Positions 49,223 through 62,365 of a stretch of 64,000 nt of DNA are shown here, in pieces. The stretch is from Corella eumyota. Its lineage: Eukaryota > Chordata > Ascidiacea > Phlebobranchia > Corellidae. The position numbers and the translations under genes were made by a program. The number at the start of each line of letters is the position of its first letter. Position 1 is the stretch's first letter. Under the pieces are notes generated by a model. That model saw only the letters and a program-made list of their open reading frames with translations, did not search any database and was not told where the DNA came from. The stretch is from contig OY720099.1 of NCBI GenBank assembly GCA_963082875.1, forward strand, positions 6,820,001 to 6,884,000, read 5' to 3'.

Positions 49223-52200
49223 AAGCGTTATGTCATTTTAAAAATTTGCTCCAAAAAAACAAAAAAAATTTAAAATAAAATTACGATTTTCCTAATAACA
49301 ATAAGTCTTTTTTTTTTATAAACAACACATAATAGAAGAGAGTGGATATGTCGCCCTATTTAAGCATTGCAAATGGCCTGTCGCCTTTGTTCAACTGTGG
49401 CTAATAGAAAACTATTTACAACACCTTTTTATATTTTAAAATACACAATCAATACCGTACAGTTTAATCAAAGACCTATCTTAAAAAAAATTAAAAAATT
49501 ACAAGATAAAGAGATTACCAACAATATTATATGGCTTTAAATCGAAATTCGTGAAACTTAAATCGAATTCGAAATCTAAAAATACCGCTTCACGGTCATT
49601 GATTTTGACTGTTACGTCACAGAGTTCTTACAGCTGCAAGACAATGCCAGTTTATTTACTTTTAAAATCAAAAATCGCCAATCGTCATTTTAGCACCTTG
49701 TGTGTTAGGAAAAAATAAAAACGTCTTGATAATTTATTTATTCTAATCTTATTTTTAACGTAATCTCTTTTACATTTAAAAAATCAATTTTATTTTGACC
49801 ACTATTAAAATATCACATAAACTTTACGGTCCTAACTAAATTTCTTATTCTTTTACGGTTCTTTAAAATATATATTTATATATATACTCTTACCCTATAT
49901 ATACATTAAATATATGTATGCTAACTCAACAATATGTCTAATAATAGAAGATTATTTTTTAATCCAAGTATAAATAATAATTTTTTTATTTTTTTTTTCT
50001 GAATGTTTATTTTTAAATAACATATTAATATTTACGTAAAATGTTTAACAGTTTGTTTAAAAATTCACTAAAATACGAGAATTATCATAACGCCACACTT
50101 AATTCTAATTCTTAAAATAGGCCGAATTTTTAATTGTTTTAAAACAATACCTACTCGAAATAAAGCGGTGTAGTAATATAACAATGACAATCGTCATACA
50201 CACAATAACACCATTATTACGTCACAGCTGGTTCTATGACGCTTTGACAGCGCGGAAATGTAGCTATCAGTTATAAAGCAAATCTATATGTTAGTAAAAT
50301 AAAATATCTAATAATTTAAAAATTAGAAAAAAATGATAAAATTTTTAGATTCTTTGCTTTTTAATACTACTTGTCTATCATAAATAACTGCCCTAATTTT
50401 AATTAACTTTATAATGAATAATACATATTACATAATTATCGTATTTTAAACGATGATTTTTACAAAAGAAATATTTTTTAAAGATATTATTAAATAAAAT
50501 TCATTTTATAATTACTTTATTTTTTTTTACATTATTTTAATAAATCACCGGTCTAACTTACTTTTGTATTTCTAATTCTGTGTACACGTAAAACTAAATG
50601 GTTAGTAATTAAAGTATTAAAACCACGCCGTAGAAATCAATATCTTAAAATTTATTACCGTCGTTTTAAAGCACAAAAATTTTCGCGTTATCAATTTGAA
50701 ACCCTGGCTTGCAAAATCGTTTAAAACTTAATTTAAATCTAAACTACTGAAATTACTAGATCAAAATCTAATATAAAAACATGTGGTACTTATGTATAGC
50801 ATAGCGACTCAATTTAATCACTTTTTCCGTCGGCGCAGCGCTCTTTTTTTGTGACGTCACAAAGCGTGTTTGTTTCTTTTATTATCTTTGAGTATTTGTC
50901 ACTTTTTTGCCGAAGTGCCCCAAATGGTATGTTCGATGTTTTTATTTCTCGGATTTTGAATTTTTGTGTAATCAAAATCAAAGTGAATATTGAATACATA
51001 AATATATTTATAGGACTAAAACCGAATATAAATCTATACAAAAACATATCTGAAGTAAGTAAAACATAAATGAATTAAAATTTTTTAAACACAATAAATT
51101 TTTTTTAATATTTGCATTTATGTGTTAATATTATATTAATATTAACTTTACTTAAAATGATTTTAATTTTAATTCAAGTTTTACTAATGTCAAATTTATA
51201 ATCTAATGGATTTAATTTATTATATGACGCCAATTTACAAAACGTGCTAAGCTCTTAAATCCCTTTGCAAGGCCAACAAACTCTTTAATTATCAATGCTC
51301 AACGCCATGCGTTAAATTATTTTTAAAACTCACTTAAATTAGCTGACGTTATAATTTTACAACCTTGGAACGAATACGTTAATTACATATCGATAACCTA
51401 TGTAAAAAAACAACTATTAAAATATGTTCAAATTCTTTCAAGTAATGTTATTATATTAACATACAAACTAGGCTTAGAGCATAATGTATTGTGCGCTTTG
51501 ATAATGTAATCGATAGTTTAGTTCAATAAGGTATTATTCTCTTATAATACGTCCGCCAATTGTGTATTACCCGACTTAACTTAACAGTTTGTGTTACAGA
51601 ATAACATACTATGATATGTTTAAGCTATTTTCTTCAAATAACATGCAAAAATTTAAGGTATTTTTATATACCTTTTTGACGAAAAGGCCTGTTAAGATTA
51701 AATGTAAATATTTAAACTGGTTATTATCTGAATTTTAAAATGAAAGGTTTTCTTAAACTATATTATTACCTCAATTCAAAGTATTGATTACATGAACTAA
51801 TCAATAGACTGTTTTAAATATAAAATTACATTCAAAAAAGGATTTAATTAAAACAAAAATCAAATCCTTATTTATCATTTGTTCATAAAAAAGAAATTTT
51901 TAAATTGTCAGCAACTTTTTTTATGTTTTTGATTTAGGTTCAAGTAAATTAAAAGCCAAGATTTCGGCTATACCAATAATCTTTTTATTTCGCTTTACAC
52001 GGCAATTACGCGATGTTTACATACTTTAGTGTGCTCTGTATGAGACTATTAACAGCCGTGTGGTTTATTTACGACATGTCAACATTCGTGATTAACTTAC
52101 AACATTTTGAGTTATACAAGTTTCGGAGAAACAAATTATAAATTTTTTACAAAAAAAAATAAAAATAAAATTTCGATCAAAATTTTAATTTTTTTTGGAT

Positions 52201-55200
52201 CAAGTATGTCTTTTTACATAATATTTTGTTTTGAAGTTTATTTTTACCTAATACAGTGTTTACGCATATAATTTATTAACAACAACATTTCGAACACTCT
52301 ATTTAAATTCGTTGCGCATAAAAGCTGAATATTAATAACTTTGTAAAGATAATCAATAAAGATTACGATGTCGATAACTGTCAATATTAGCCTTATAAGA
52401 TAAAATAATCCAACCAGTCAATGTTATCTAGTTGTTCATTATAAGCAATTACATTTTAGCAACTACATTTTTGTAATAAAACCTTTGAATTTTTGTTAAA
52501 TCCAAAATTGTTATTAAAATACCAAGTAATATAATGTGGTGAATTAAAGTTTTTTTAATTTTTTTTTAAGTATTCTTTGTGTAAAGTTTGCTGTTGTATT
52601 TCCTTATTTTAACACAACACCAAACAAACGAAATTAAATGGGGCAGAGAATCTAATTTAGAACGACAAGGCCTTATCAGCTGTCGGTTTAAACGACTTGA
52701 AAGCATTGAACCTTAACAAATAGAAGAGAACCTTATCTTACAACAAAAAATATCCTACTGGGCATAAAAAATCAAAAATTATTCATGAAATTTTAAATTT
52801 AATTTGACACAACAAAACAATTATTAAGTATAGAAAAAAAATTAATTTTAAATTTTTTTTTAAAAGTAGCTTTATTTGTAAATTAATTTTAGCATCACAA
52901 AAATTTCGTTTTGATTTCGGCGAAATTTTTTCTGAAACGGGATTTCTTGGTTAATTTACTTTCAATTTAAACCTCGCTTCAATTTGAAATATTCAACCGT
53001 TTGTTAAATAAAGTTTGCGGTCTGGCTTATATTCAATACAGAAGTGAGGTTAATACACTTACCGTTGCTTAAATCAGATATACATAGCTTACAATAATAT
53101 TTATACTACCAAACCAAATTCAAAAAGTTATCTCAAATTTTTTGGAAAGTTTATATATTTTAAATCTTTTAGAAATAAACAAAATAAATATTAATTATTA
53201 ATTTAAATAAATTTTAAAAACACAATTTTTCTTTTTTTTATATTGGTAATAATGTTACTACATTACAATGTCTTTAAAATTTAAAATGAAATTACACGAT
53301 TTAAGATTAACTATGACAGGCAAAGATAAACATTCAACATTTTAAAACACAATATTCACGTTAAAAGAAAATTAATTTTTAATACGAAACAGCGCTGCGG
53401 TTTTAGACACAAATGTGCCAAAGTGGCTTTTATCTATCTTTGCCTTTTATATGTGGTTCACATTTATTAGAGGTATTTCAATAAACATGGTGTATACGGA
53501 TAATATATTAAATTTAAACATAAATATCACATGATATTATTTAAATATTCCTAATATTTATAATTTTACTTGTAATAAATGTTCAACATACATTAATTTG
53601 CATAGATATATATGCATGTAAATATGTTAAATCATATTGTGATATTGTAATTATAATTTTCCTTAAATTTATGCAACTAAAATCAAAGACCTGTTTTTCG
53701 AATACTTTATGCAATGTTATAGTAGAACATACAGGCCCTAATTAGTCATATCCTTGATATATGATACGAAAGGAAATTGTTGGGCTTACTTGATAATAAC
53801 CCAAAAAAAACTTCAAAATAAATGATTTTTATTTATAGCGTTATGTTATAGTCATTTATATCAAGTGTTATATATGTCTGGAAATAAAAATTGATTTTTA
53901 AAACACGCGTAATTTAACTTTGAGTGTTTATTTTAAATTAATATTTATGTTTTGTATTATTAAATTATTACCATCATAATATGCAAAAAAAACTTCGGTG
54001 CTTTAGAATACTGTTAATTACTATTTGCATTGATTTAAAATAAATTTCTACTTCAATCAATATTGTTTAACGGTCGATATTTCTATAGTTTAAAAATCAA
54101 ACCAACATATTTCGAATTATTTACCACATAAAATTCAAAACCTAACACAAAAATTATAAAGTAAAAAATTCTATGTGAAACATAGCACATTTTTATAAAA
54201 TTTATTAGATGTTGACAATCCCTTAACCACTTCGTTTGTTTAGTTACGCAATTGTGTGTGCGTGTTTATTCAGTTAAGATTAGGACAACATGACAAGGAG
54301 ATTATAATTAGTGTTCTGCTACAATGCTGGGTCAATAATTTATCCATTGTACACAATATATATATTCAGAATTACTTTGTTTACTAAAATAATATATGAC
54401 CTAAAAAAATAATTTTCCATTTTAAAAATTTATATTTTGTAGTGTTATTTTGAATTTATTAAAAAAAATAATTTAAATCGGTTCATTATAAAGGTTTACA
54501 CAAATTCACATTATCACATATGTTAAAGTCAAATTTCAAACACTCAAACTTTGTAATTTAAATTTTAAATAAAAAACATAAAATTACAACATATTTACAT
54601 ATGTTGTATATTGACATATTTCCAAAGCGTAACAGCATATGAACATGTATGTAGTAGTCGTTACTCAAAGCCCTGTAAGTGGTAAACTATTTAGTCGACA
54701 CGAGATCAGGTTACAGCGTTCGCTTAACACAGTAATTCTAATAAGCCATTCACGCCGCTAAACAAACAGACATATTGGATTCAAGACTGTGTAATTAATT
54801 TTCACGCTTTAAAATCGTTAAGGTATAAATAACATTACTGATGTTAAACTTGTAATAATAATAATGGTATTTTAAGAATTTTTTTTATACAATTGATCCT
54901 AATAGTTAAAACAATATAATAAGCAAAAATAAATTATGCTAAAACATAGTTATTAAGATTATTTATATGGTTCATAGTTTAACATAAAGTTTCTGCCAAA
55001 TCCTATGTTATTATTAGCATAAGAATTATTGTGTTTTTTTTTATTTATTAATTGAAAACTTAATGCATTTTAGCCTAATGCATTTTAAATAAAATTTCTG
55101 TTTGTGCCAAATTTTTAATACAGATGTTAGAAAACTCTAAACAAAAACACAAACAAATTGAGGTAATAAAAAAAGCTTAAGTAGCCATAAAACCACGTGG

Positions 55201-56096
55201 TCGGAAAATAATTCTGGTACGAAATTTTACAAGGCTTTTCAAGTAAAGAGAAAGCTGTCGAAGTGATTAAAGTTTTATTGTACTTTAGGTACCGCATATA
55301 AATAGCAATACCCATACATTACTTTCTGATGTAGATTTTTACTTACAAATGAAAAATTAATAAAATAAAAGATGTAATTTATACTGTTGTAATTGTATAG
55401 GCGAAAATTACTTTTATATGATAATATTGGGAAAGCTTAGTTAACAGCTTAAATTTAAGGTATTTTAATATAACCTAACCCAGTTTCAAATTACCAACGC
55501 CTACTTAAGATATTACTAATCTTATAAGCCTGTAAATCCGTGAAAAAAAAATTAAAAAATTAAAAATTTACAAATTTAAAAAATATTGCTAAAAATTTAA
55601 AAAAACTTAAATTTAAATTTTTGTTTACTACAATTGTTCACGTAATATGACGTCACTATTAAACAATAATCACTTTAACAGATAAGGCTTTAAGGCGTTA
55701 CATTATCAACGTGTTAATATTTATAATTCGAGTTCTAATCCGGTTTTGTATACAATATGCGGTCTAAAAAATAACACGTCAGCGATTTTTTATTAGCTTG
55801 AATTTTACCTCCTTTTAGAGTTATGTTTATCAATTTACAGTTACTATAAAATTTAAGTACAAAATTAAGTTAAATTGTGTGTTTGTATATTATATATTTT
55901 AAGTTAATTCTGATAGTTCTTTTAATTAAAATAATTTTTTTAAATATTTTTTTATTATTTTAAAAATTTTTACGTGATTTTAATATTGTCATTACTAATC
56001 CAATAAATGTCACAAATTTAAAAGTTAGAATTAATAAAAATGTCATTTACGAGAAATTCGCGATCAAAGAAAAGTGAATTATTTACGCTACACGGC

Positions 56097-56195
56097 ACCG
56101 AAAGCGCGCGCAAAGATAAAAAAGAGAAAAGGGGAGAAAAAAAACGTGAAAAGAGGAGATAAACAGATTGAGTATTAAAACGAGAGAATCGCATT
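56097..56195. repeat. GA-rich dispersed block (copy 1 of a matched pair)
   Basis: Purine-rich block beginning with CGCGCGCAAAG. Its positions 56118-56141 are an exact 24-bp match, in opposite orientation, to 58889-58912. Downstream both copies share CGAGAGA followed shortly by CGCATTG, so the similarity is more than base composition. Confidence 0.6.
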
Positions 56196-58854
56196 GGCCA
56201 TTGTGACATTACAACACGTAACAATGGGCATTATTACTTCCCGTTATTTTAGCGGAAATACTTTGCGCAAGCATATGCAGTCATTGTTCAAATTCAATTC
56301 TTGTTTATTTTTTTTTAATTTAGCAAAATTTCAGCAATATAGTTATCAAAAACAACAGACCTTTAAAAATTCGTGTAATTTCAAGCTGTTTGTATTTAAA
56401 AAACACTATAACATTAAAGATACAATTTTTTACCTTATTTTTTATATATTAGTTTTTTTTAAATTCTTGCAAAATCTTAACGAAAATTGTTGTTAATTAA
56501 GTTAAACTCAATGTTAAAGTGCCGAGGTTGAAACTTAATATTTTAGTTCATTCAATTACAATGAACCGAAAATAAATTCACAACAAATTTCTCAATAGGG
56601 CACTCATATTATTACAACCATAAAATAGGAATATACATTATTGAAAATAAAAAAAAACTTAAAGTGATAAATTTAAACATTTTTTTAAATAAAATTTTAT
56701 CTAAAAAAGTTTTAAAATTTTTTTATTTAATTTCATTGACCTATTATTACAAAATAAAAAGAAGTCAGTTGTGTTTACACAGACGTTAGCTATTTAAATA
56801 CAACTCCACCCTTTAAAGTGTAATAACTCGCTAACTCGTTTGATTTATTACACACCTTAAATTTAAACATAAATTATTCATAACAGTGAAAATATAGAAG
56901 CACAATTCAACCTTGTATATTGGCTAATTGCCCTAACAATGCAATTTAAATAATTTTTTTTTTATATTGTTTAAATAAAAACATTATAATTTAAATATTA
57001 TCCTAAACATAATACTTTAAAGGTTAATTAACGGTATAATCCAATTTGCACACAGAAAAATTAATCATGTTTTCAAATAATGACGTCAATTTAAAAAAAA
57101 TAATTAATTATCATTAATTATATATCAATTAAATAATATTTTTTTAAATCTATATATAATAAATAATACACAAGCATTTATTTAAAAAAATAATAACAAT
57201 ATTACCTTATTTAGTTATACTTTTTTCTTTATTAATCAATTTTATCGGTGTATCTGTTTTTTTTAAGTAAAAATACTTCAATTGTTATGATGACAATTTG
57301 TAAACAATCATTAAATAGCTAACAATAGAACAATTAGCTATCGTCGCATACCATTGCCTTTTTACCAAACAAACATATTTGACCAGTAAATTTAAACCAG
57401 CACTTTTAAATTCCACTTTTTAAGCATAATTTATTTAAAATATATATTCTAACTATCTCAATCACTTTGAAATTGATAATTCAACTTAGCTAACCGCTAA
57501 CTCGTTATAAATCGTGCGTAAACGTTTTACATTTAACGTTTTAAAACAACTTCAAAACGGCAAACTATATACTACATACACTTAATAATAAGTAAACCCT
57601 TAAAAGTAATAGTATAACATTAATTTACATATTTAGATATATATATATTCATATAACGATATATATCTTATCTGAACTATATAAAATCCAATACTTTCAT
57701 CTTATCTAACATTAACCTTTACTAAGAAGAAACGCACGGTAAATGACGTGAATTTAAACATATATAAAACATAGCCCACAAATTTTCAATTTTAAAATAG
57801 CAGCTCTACTTTTAACAGTTAAATTTTAGCCCATCGTAGTAAAAAATCTACAATTACATTCCCTTAAAGCCACAATTAATTTCAAGAAAAAACTGAGGGA
57901 TACTTCAAGCGATCAGTAAAAAACTTGTTTTTTGTTTGTGTGTGGTCGTAATATTACGTCATAATATTTACGCTTAAATCGAATTTGAAACCATTAAGCA
58001 CAAAATACTAACTGCTTAGCTTTTTGGTATAAGTTTAATGTTTATGTTAAGCTTTGAGTAGAAATTTTAGGCTATAAATACACTTGTAATATTTATATGT
58101 GGGTATAGGAATGTATTAAACTATTTTTAAAAGAGCATAGGAAATTTATTATTTTTTTATATGTCTTATAATGTACTGGGGTTAATATTATATTTAGAAA
58201 TATCAAATTTCATACATAATATATCTGGTTAAAATCCTGTGGCTATTTAAACAGCTAACACATACAACACACTCACAGAACCAATAAACCATGACGTCAT
58301 TGTTTAGTTAAGAATTAAACTCGTTTGTGGCAATTTAAGTGTGTTCCTTATTTAGGTAAGCTAAAAGTCAGAAAACAAAAAAAATACTTAAAAAATTAAA
58401 TTTTTTGTGATGTTTTTAAATCGATAGAAAAAGTAATTTGAAAAACGATTGAAATTATCGATTTCCTATTTGGCTTATGTACTTAATTCTTTATAACTAA
58501 CAGCATTTCGCTATGTTGTTTGGTCTTAAGCCAACTCTTACAGACTTAATTAAATTAAGGTTAGGCGGGGTTAAATTATAGTATTTGCTATGATATTTAA
58601 TTGCAATAAACAATTTAAACAAAAATTACCGAATTTTTAAAACATACAAATTTTGAAATTATACATTGATTCAAAAATTCATAATTTGGCTTCATAATTT
58701 AGTATTTATTAAATATACTTAAAGGGCTTTTAAATTTGGACAAATATTGTTTAAATTCAATGGAATTGCGTTAATTTTTAACTTTAAAATCCAAATTTCT
58801 ATTTCTGTCAAGATAAAAAAACATTCCTAAATCGAATCGATATCAAATCAATGC

Positions 58855-58935
58855 GGTTCGCTCTCTCGAAAATCACTTGCTCTCTCACTTTTTCTCCCCT
58901 TTTCTCTTTTTTTACTCCAAAAAAGAGAAGTGCGA
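58855..58935. repeat. GA-rich dispersed block (copy 2, opposite orientation)
   Basis: Pyrimidine-rich on this strand, starting near GCGGTTCGCTCTCTCG. It carries the reverse complement of the 24-bp core at 56118-56141 and the same flanking CG-containing end. It is non-coding. Confidence 0.6.
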
Positions 58936-60639
58936 ACAGATGTAATTTTGCGTTTAAAATAGGTTGAGATCATAAACCCTATAATTACTTACATAATTTA
59001 ACGATTTTACAATTCTCTTCTGAAATAAGTCAATTTTAATGTAAACAATATGGTACATTTGCCTGTTATGATGTAATTTAAAATTGCAAAAACATATATA
59101 AAAGTCAAACTAAAAAAATATCAATTTTAGTAAAAATTCAAATTTTTTTTGTAATTTAGTTTTAAAAAATGAAACAAAAAGTCGTCTGGCTTGTTAAACG
59201 TTAAAAGGATTTAAATTTTGTTAAGTACCCTCTTAGCAGTGTGATTATATGTTTTGCAGGCGGTTTAAAGTTTATAAATGACTTTGCTAAAATAAATATT
59301 TGCCAGGAGTCAATATTTCGTTTACATTTTTAACAACGAATTCTGTTTTATCAGTTTTTTAAATAAAGTAGCCCAATGATAAAAACTTATTAATTAAAAA
59401 TTTATCATTTATAATATCATCGATTTAAAACTTTTAATGTCAATTGTTTAATTTTTTTTTAAATTAATAATTAAAAAAAAGAAAAAAATATTTTTATACA
59501 AACAACACGTTTTATTAATAATAGGGAAATAGGAAATTATAAAAACGTGATTTAAAAGAAATATCACAAATTTCTAAAAATAATTCATTTGATATTTTGG
59601 TCAAATTTCTTCGGTTTAGATATTAGCCTTTTAATTATTGATTCGATTTTTTGTCTGTGTACAATCTTAGACTATTGCGAATACAAAATTTTACACATTC
59701 ATGAATTATAAATCAAATACATTTGAAAAAGGTTATTAATGTATTTGAAAATGCCAGTATAATTTAAGCATTTGATGGCCACATTTAAAATTTTTAAAAA
59801 ATGTAAAAAATTTAAAATAATTGTAGTTGTTTGTAAAAATGATCAAACAATTTTATTAACACTTAACTGTCAATAAATAAGACTTCAGTGTGTGTGTAAA
59901 TAGCGCGCACGAGTAATATAGTTGTTTACTTTATAAGATCGCTCTTTTTAAATGAAGGACGACGACAATTTAAATAATGATATTTAAAAATCAACTTTGG
60001 ATCACTTTTTGGTTCTCGTCAATTTCTTATTACTTTTATGGTTCTCAAAAAATATATTGATATTCTATATAGTTTCTAATTTCCCAACTCTATAATCGTT
60101 ATTTATCTAATATTAGGTTATTGTAATTTTATAATTGTGATAATTGCTACATGTTATACTTGTTAAGTTTACGGATCTTTACGCCTATTTAAATTTACGG
60201 TCCGAGTTTTTGGGGACCGTAAACTACAAGTGACCCCCTTTTTAATTTTTTTATGTTTTATAAATTGAGCGTGTTGGTTATTAAATTATAAATTAAAAAT
60301 AAAAAATTCTATTTATAAAAACTTAACATTCACGTATTTAATTTTTGTTTCAATTTAAACCTCCTAAATAATTTCCGTATTGACCAAATTGGTTTAAAAA
60401 TAGATTTCAAATAGTTTATTATATTGATGAAATTTAAATCACATTGATTTGATGGTAAATTAATTTATTACGTAATCCAAAAATTGACTAAAAACTTCAC
60501 AATATTTTTGTATTTATAAATTTATAGTCAGTATAGAATTTTTTTTTATAAAAAAAACTTTATGTATTTTGGTTACCAATTTAAACTTTACTTTTTGTTC
60601 AAGAAATGCGAAGTGTAAACAATCGTTAAGAATGAATAG

Positions 60640-60720
60640 AAATTCTCTCTCACTTCTGCTTTCTTGTTTTTTTACTTTCTCTTTTATCTTGAAAAACAAA
60701 ATGCGCAAACCTCGGAGAAA
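60640..60720. repeat. CT-rich block of the same class
   Basis: ATTCTCTCTCACTTCTGC, then a TTTCTCTTTTATCTTG segment and ATGCGCAAACC. Repeats the CTCTCAC and GCGCA features of the neighbouring blocks. Confidence 0.4.
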
Positions 60721-62309
60721 AAGATTAATTTCGCGGCAAAAAAGGGTCGAAATCGCGGCAAATTTTTACGTTCGCCCCCGTTGAAATTTCTAAAGATATT
60801 TGATATGTTATTAACCTCTTAAAATCAACTCAGGTACTTAAAAACCACACACGGAAAGGGTAACAAGGAAAATATTTGCCCCTTATTCAAGCAAGGTACC
60901 CCAAGGATCATTAATTTTGTTTTTTTTCAAGATAATTCCAAAAAATATTAAAAATCCGATAAAATTGTTAAAATTTTTTTTATATTAATCTTTTTAGCGC
61001 CTTCCTTTAAAATAGCGATTTAAATTAGCGGCGTATTATGACGTCATGAAAGGAGATTACGTCGGAACAATGGCGGTAAATCCACGATAAGTGGACCCGG
61101 CCGAGCGATTAGCGGGTAATAATATAAAAAGTTAATTTTAACTCAGACAATTTTTTAAATTAAAATAAAACGAAATAGATTATTTAAAAATTACAAATTA
61201 AACCAATAACGACAACAAAACAAGAATAAATTTTTATTTTATTTTTTCAAAATAGTTTTTTATTAAATTTTAAAAATTTTAACCGAACTTTGATTCTTAA
61301 TATTTTGACACGTATATAGCAATGTTTCTTAGTCAATGATCCGACGCAAAACAAACAAAGCATTGTGACGTAACAAAGGTGTATGGGGGTTTGTCTTCAC
61401 TCAAATACCAGTTTGTAAAAAATATTTTCAAAAAAGAGTTCAAAATTTTTTGTTAAAATTTTATAAAAAGAAATATTTAAAAAAAATTCCAAATTAAAAA
61501 AAAAATGTAAATTATTTTTTAAATTTTATTGAAGTATTTTTTAATTATTAAATTATCGAAACCGCTTCAACAATTTCCAAATATTTTAAAGTTTTTTATT
61601 TGCCAGACAAACGAACGATCCAATTTAGTTTACACTTAATAACTAAACCAATATTGACATACCACGCTTCTTTATGACGTCACCCAACGATTGAAGGCAA
61701 ATAATGGAACACGTGATCCGTTTAATTTAATAAGCTTGTGTAGTTGTAACAAAAATTAGACAAAAAAAATTAAATTAATTTTTAAAGTAAACTTTTATGA
61801 CAGCACATTTAATTGTGACGTCATAATTAATATGCCACTACGTAGAGCTGTCAAAATTTTGTTATCAATTAGGATATTAATCATTTCTTAACACAAAAAT
61901 TAAATTTGAAAGTTATTCAAACATAAATTATTTAATGAAATTTAAAACCAAATAATTAAATTATTTTACAAAGTGTATTAAAATTTCAAAACCTAAAAAT
62001 ACAAGTGTATCGTATATAACACTTATATAATTTAATAATAAAACCCAACCATAAAATATTTTATTATTCAAGATAGATCTAAATGTGCTTAATATTTACC
62101 CAAAAATTGCCAAAATTATAAATTTTATTTTATTTTTTAAATATATTTTGTGTAATATCTTGGTTTTATTTTATGTTTTTACAGTATTTATACAGTATTA
62201 ATGACCTGTAAATAACGACTACCAATAATGTTGTAAATTAAACAAGAAAATGTCAATTTTGTTTTTAAGTGTACGCCGCATTTATTTTGCTGATACGAGA
62301 AATAGTTGT

Positions 62310-62365
62310 TCGTTTTTTCTCCAAAGAGAAAGAAGGAGAATAGAAGAGAAAAAAGAGTGAGAGAT
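62310..62365. repeat. GA-rich block of the same class
   Basis: TCTCCAAAGAGAAAGAAGG followed by AAAAAAGAGTGAGAG. It shares CAAAGAGAA with the 40.8-kb copy. Confidence 0.4.

Noticed and set aside
60514-60784. Overlapping short open frames on both strands
   Set aside because: They lie in a CT-rich dispersed block and an AT-rich flank, with no splice context or protein likeness.
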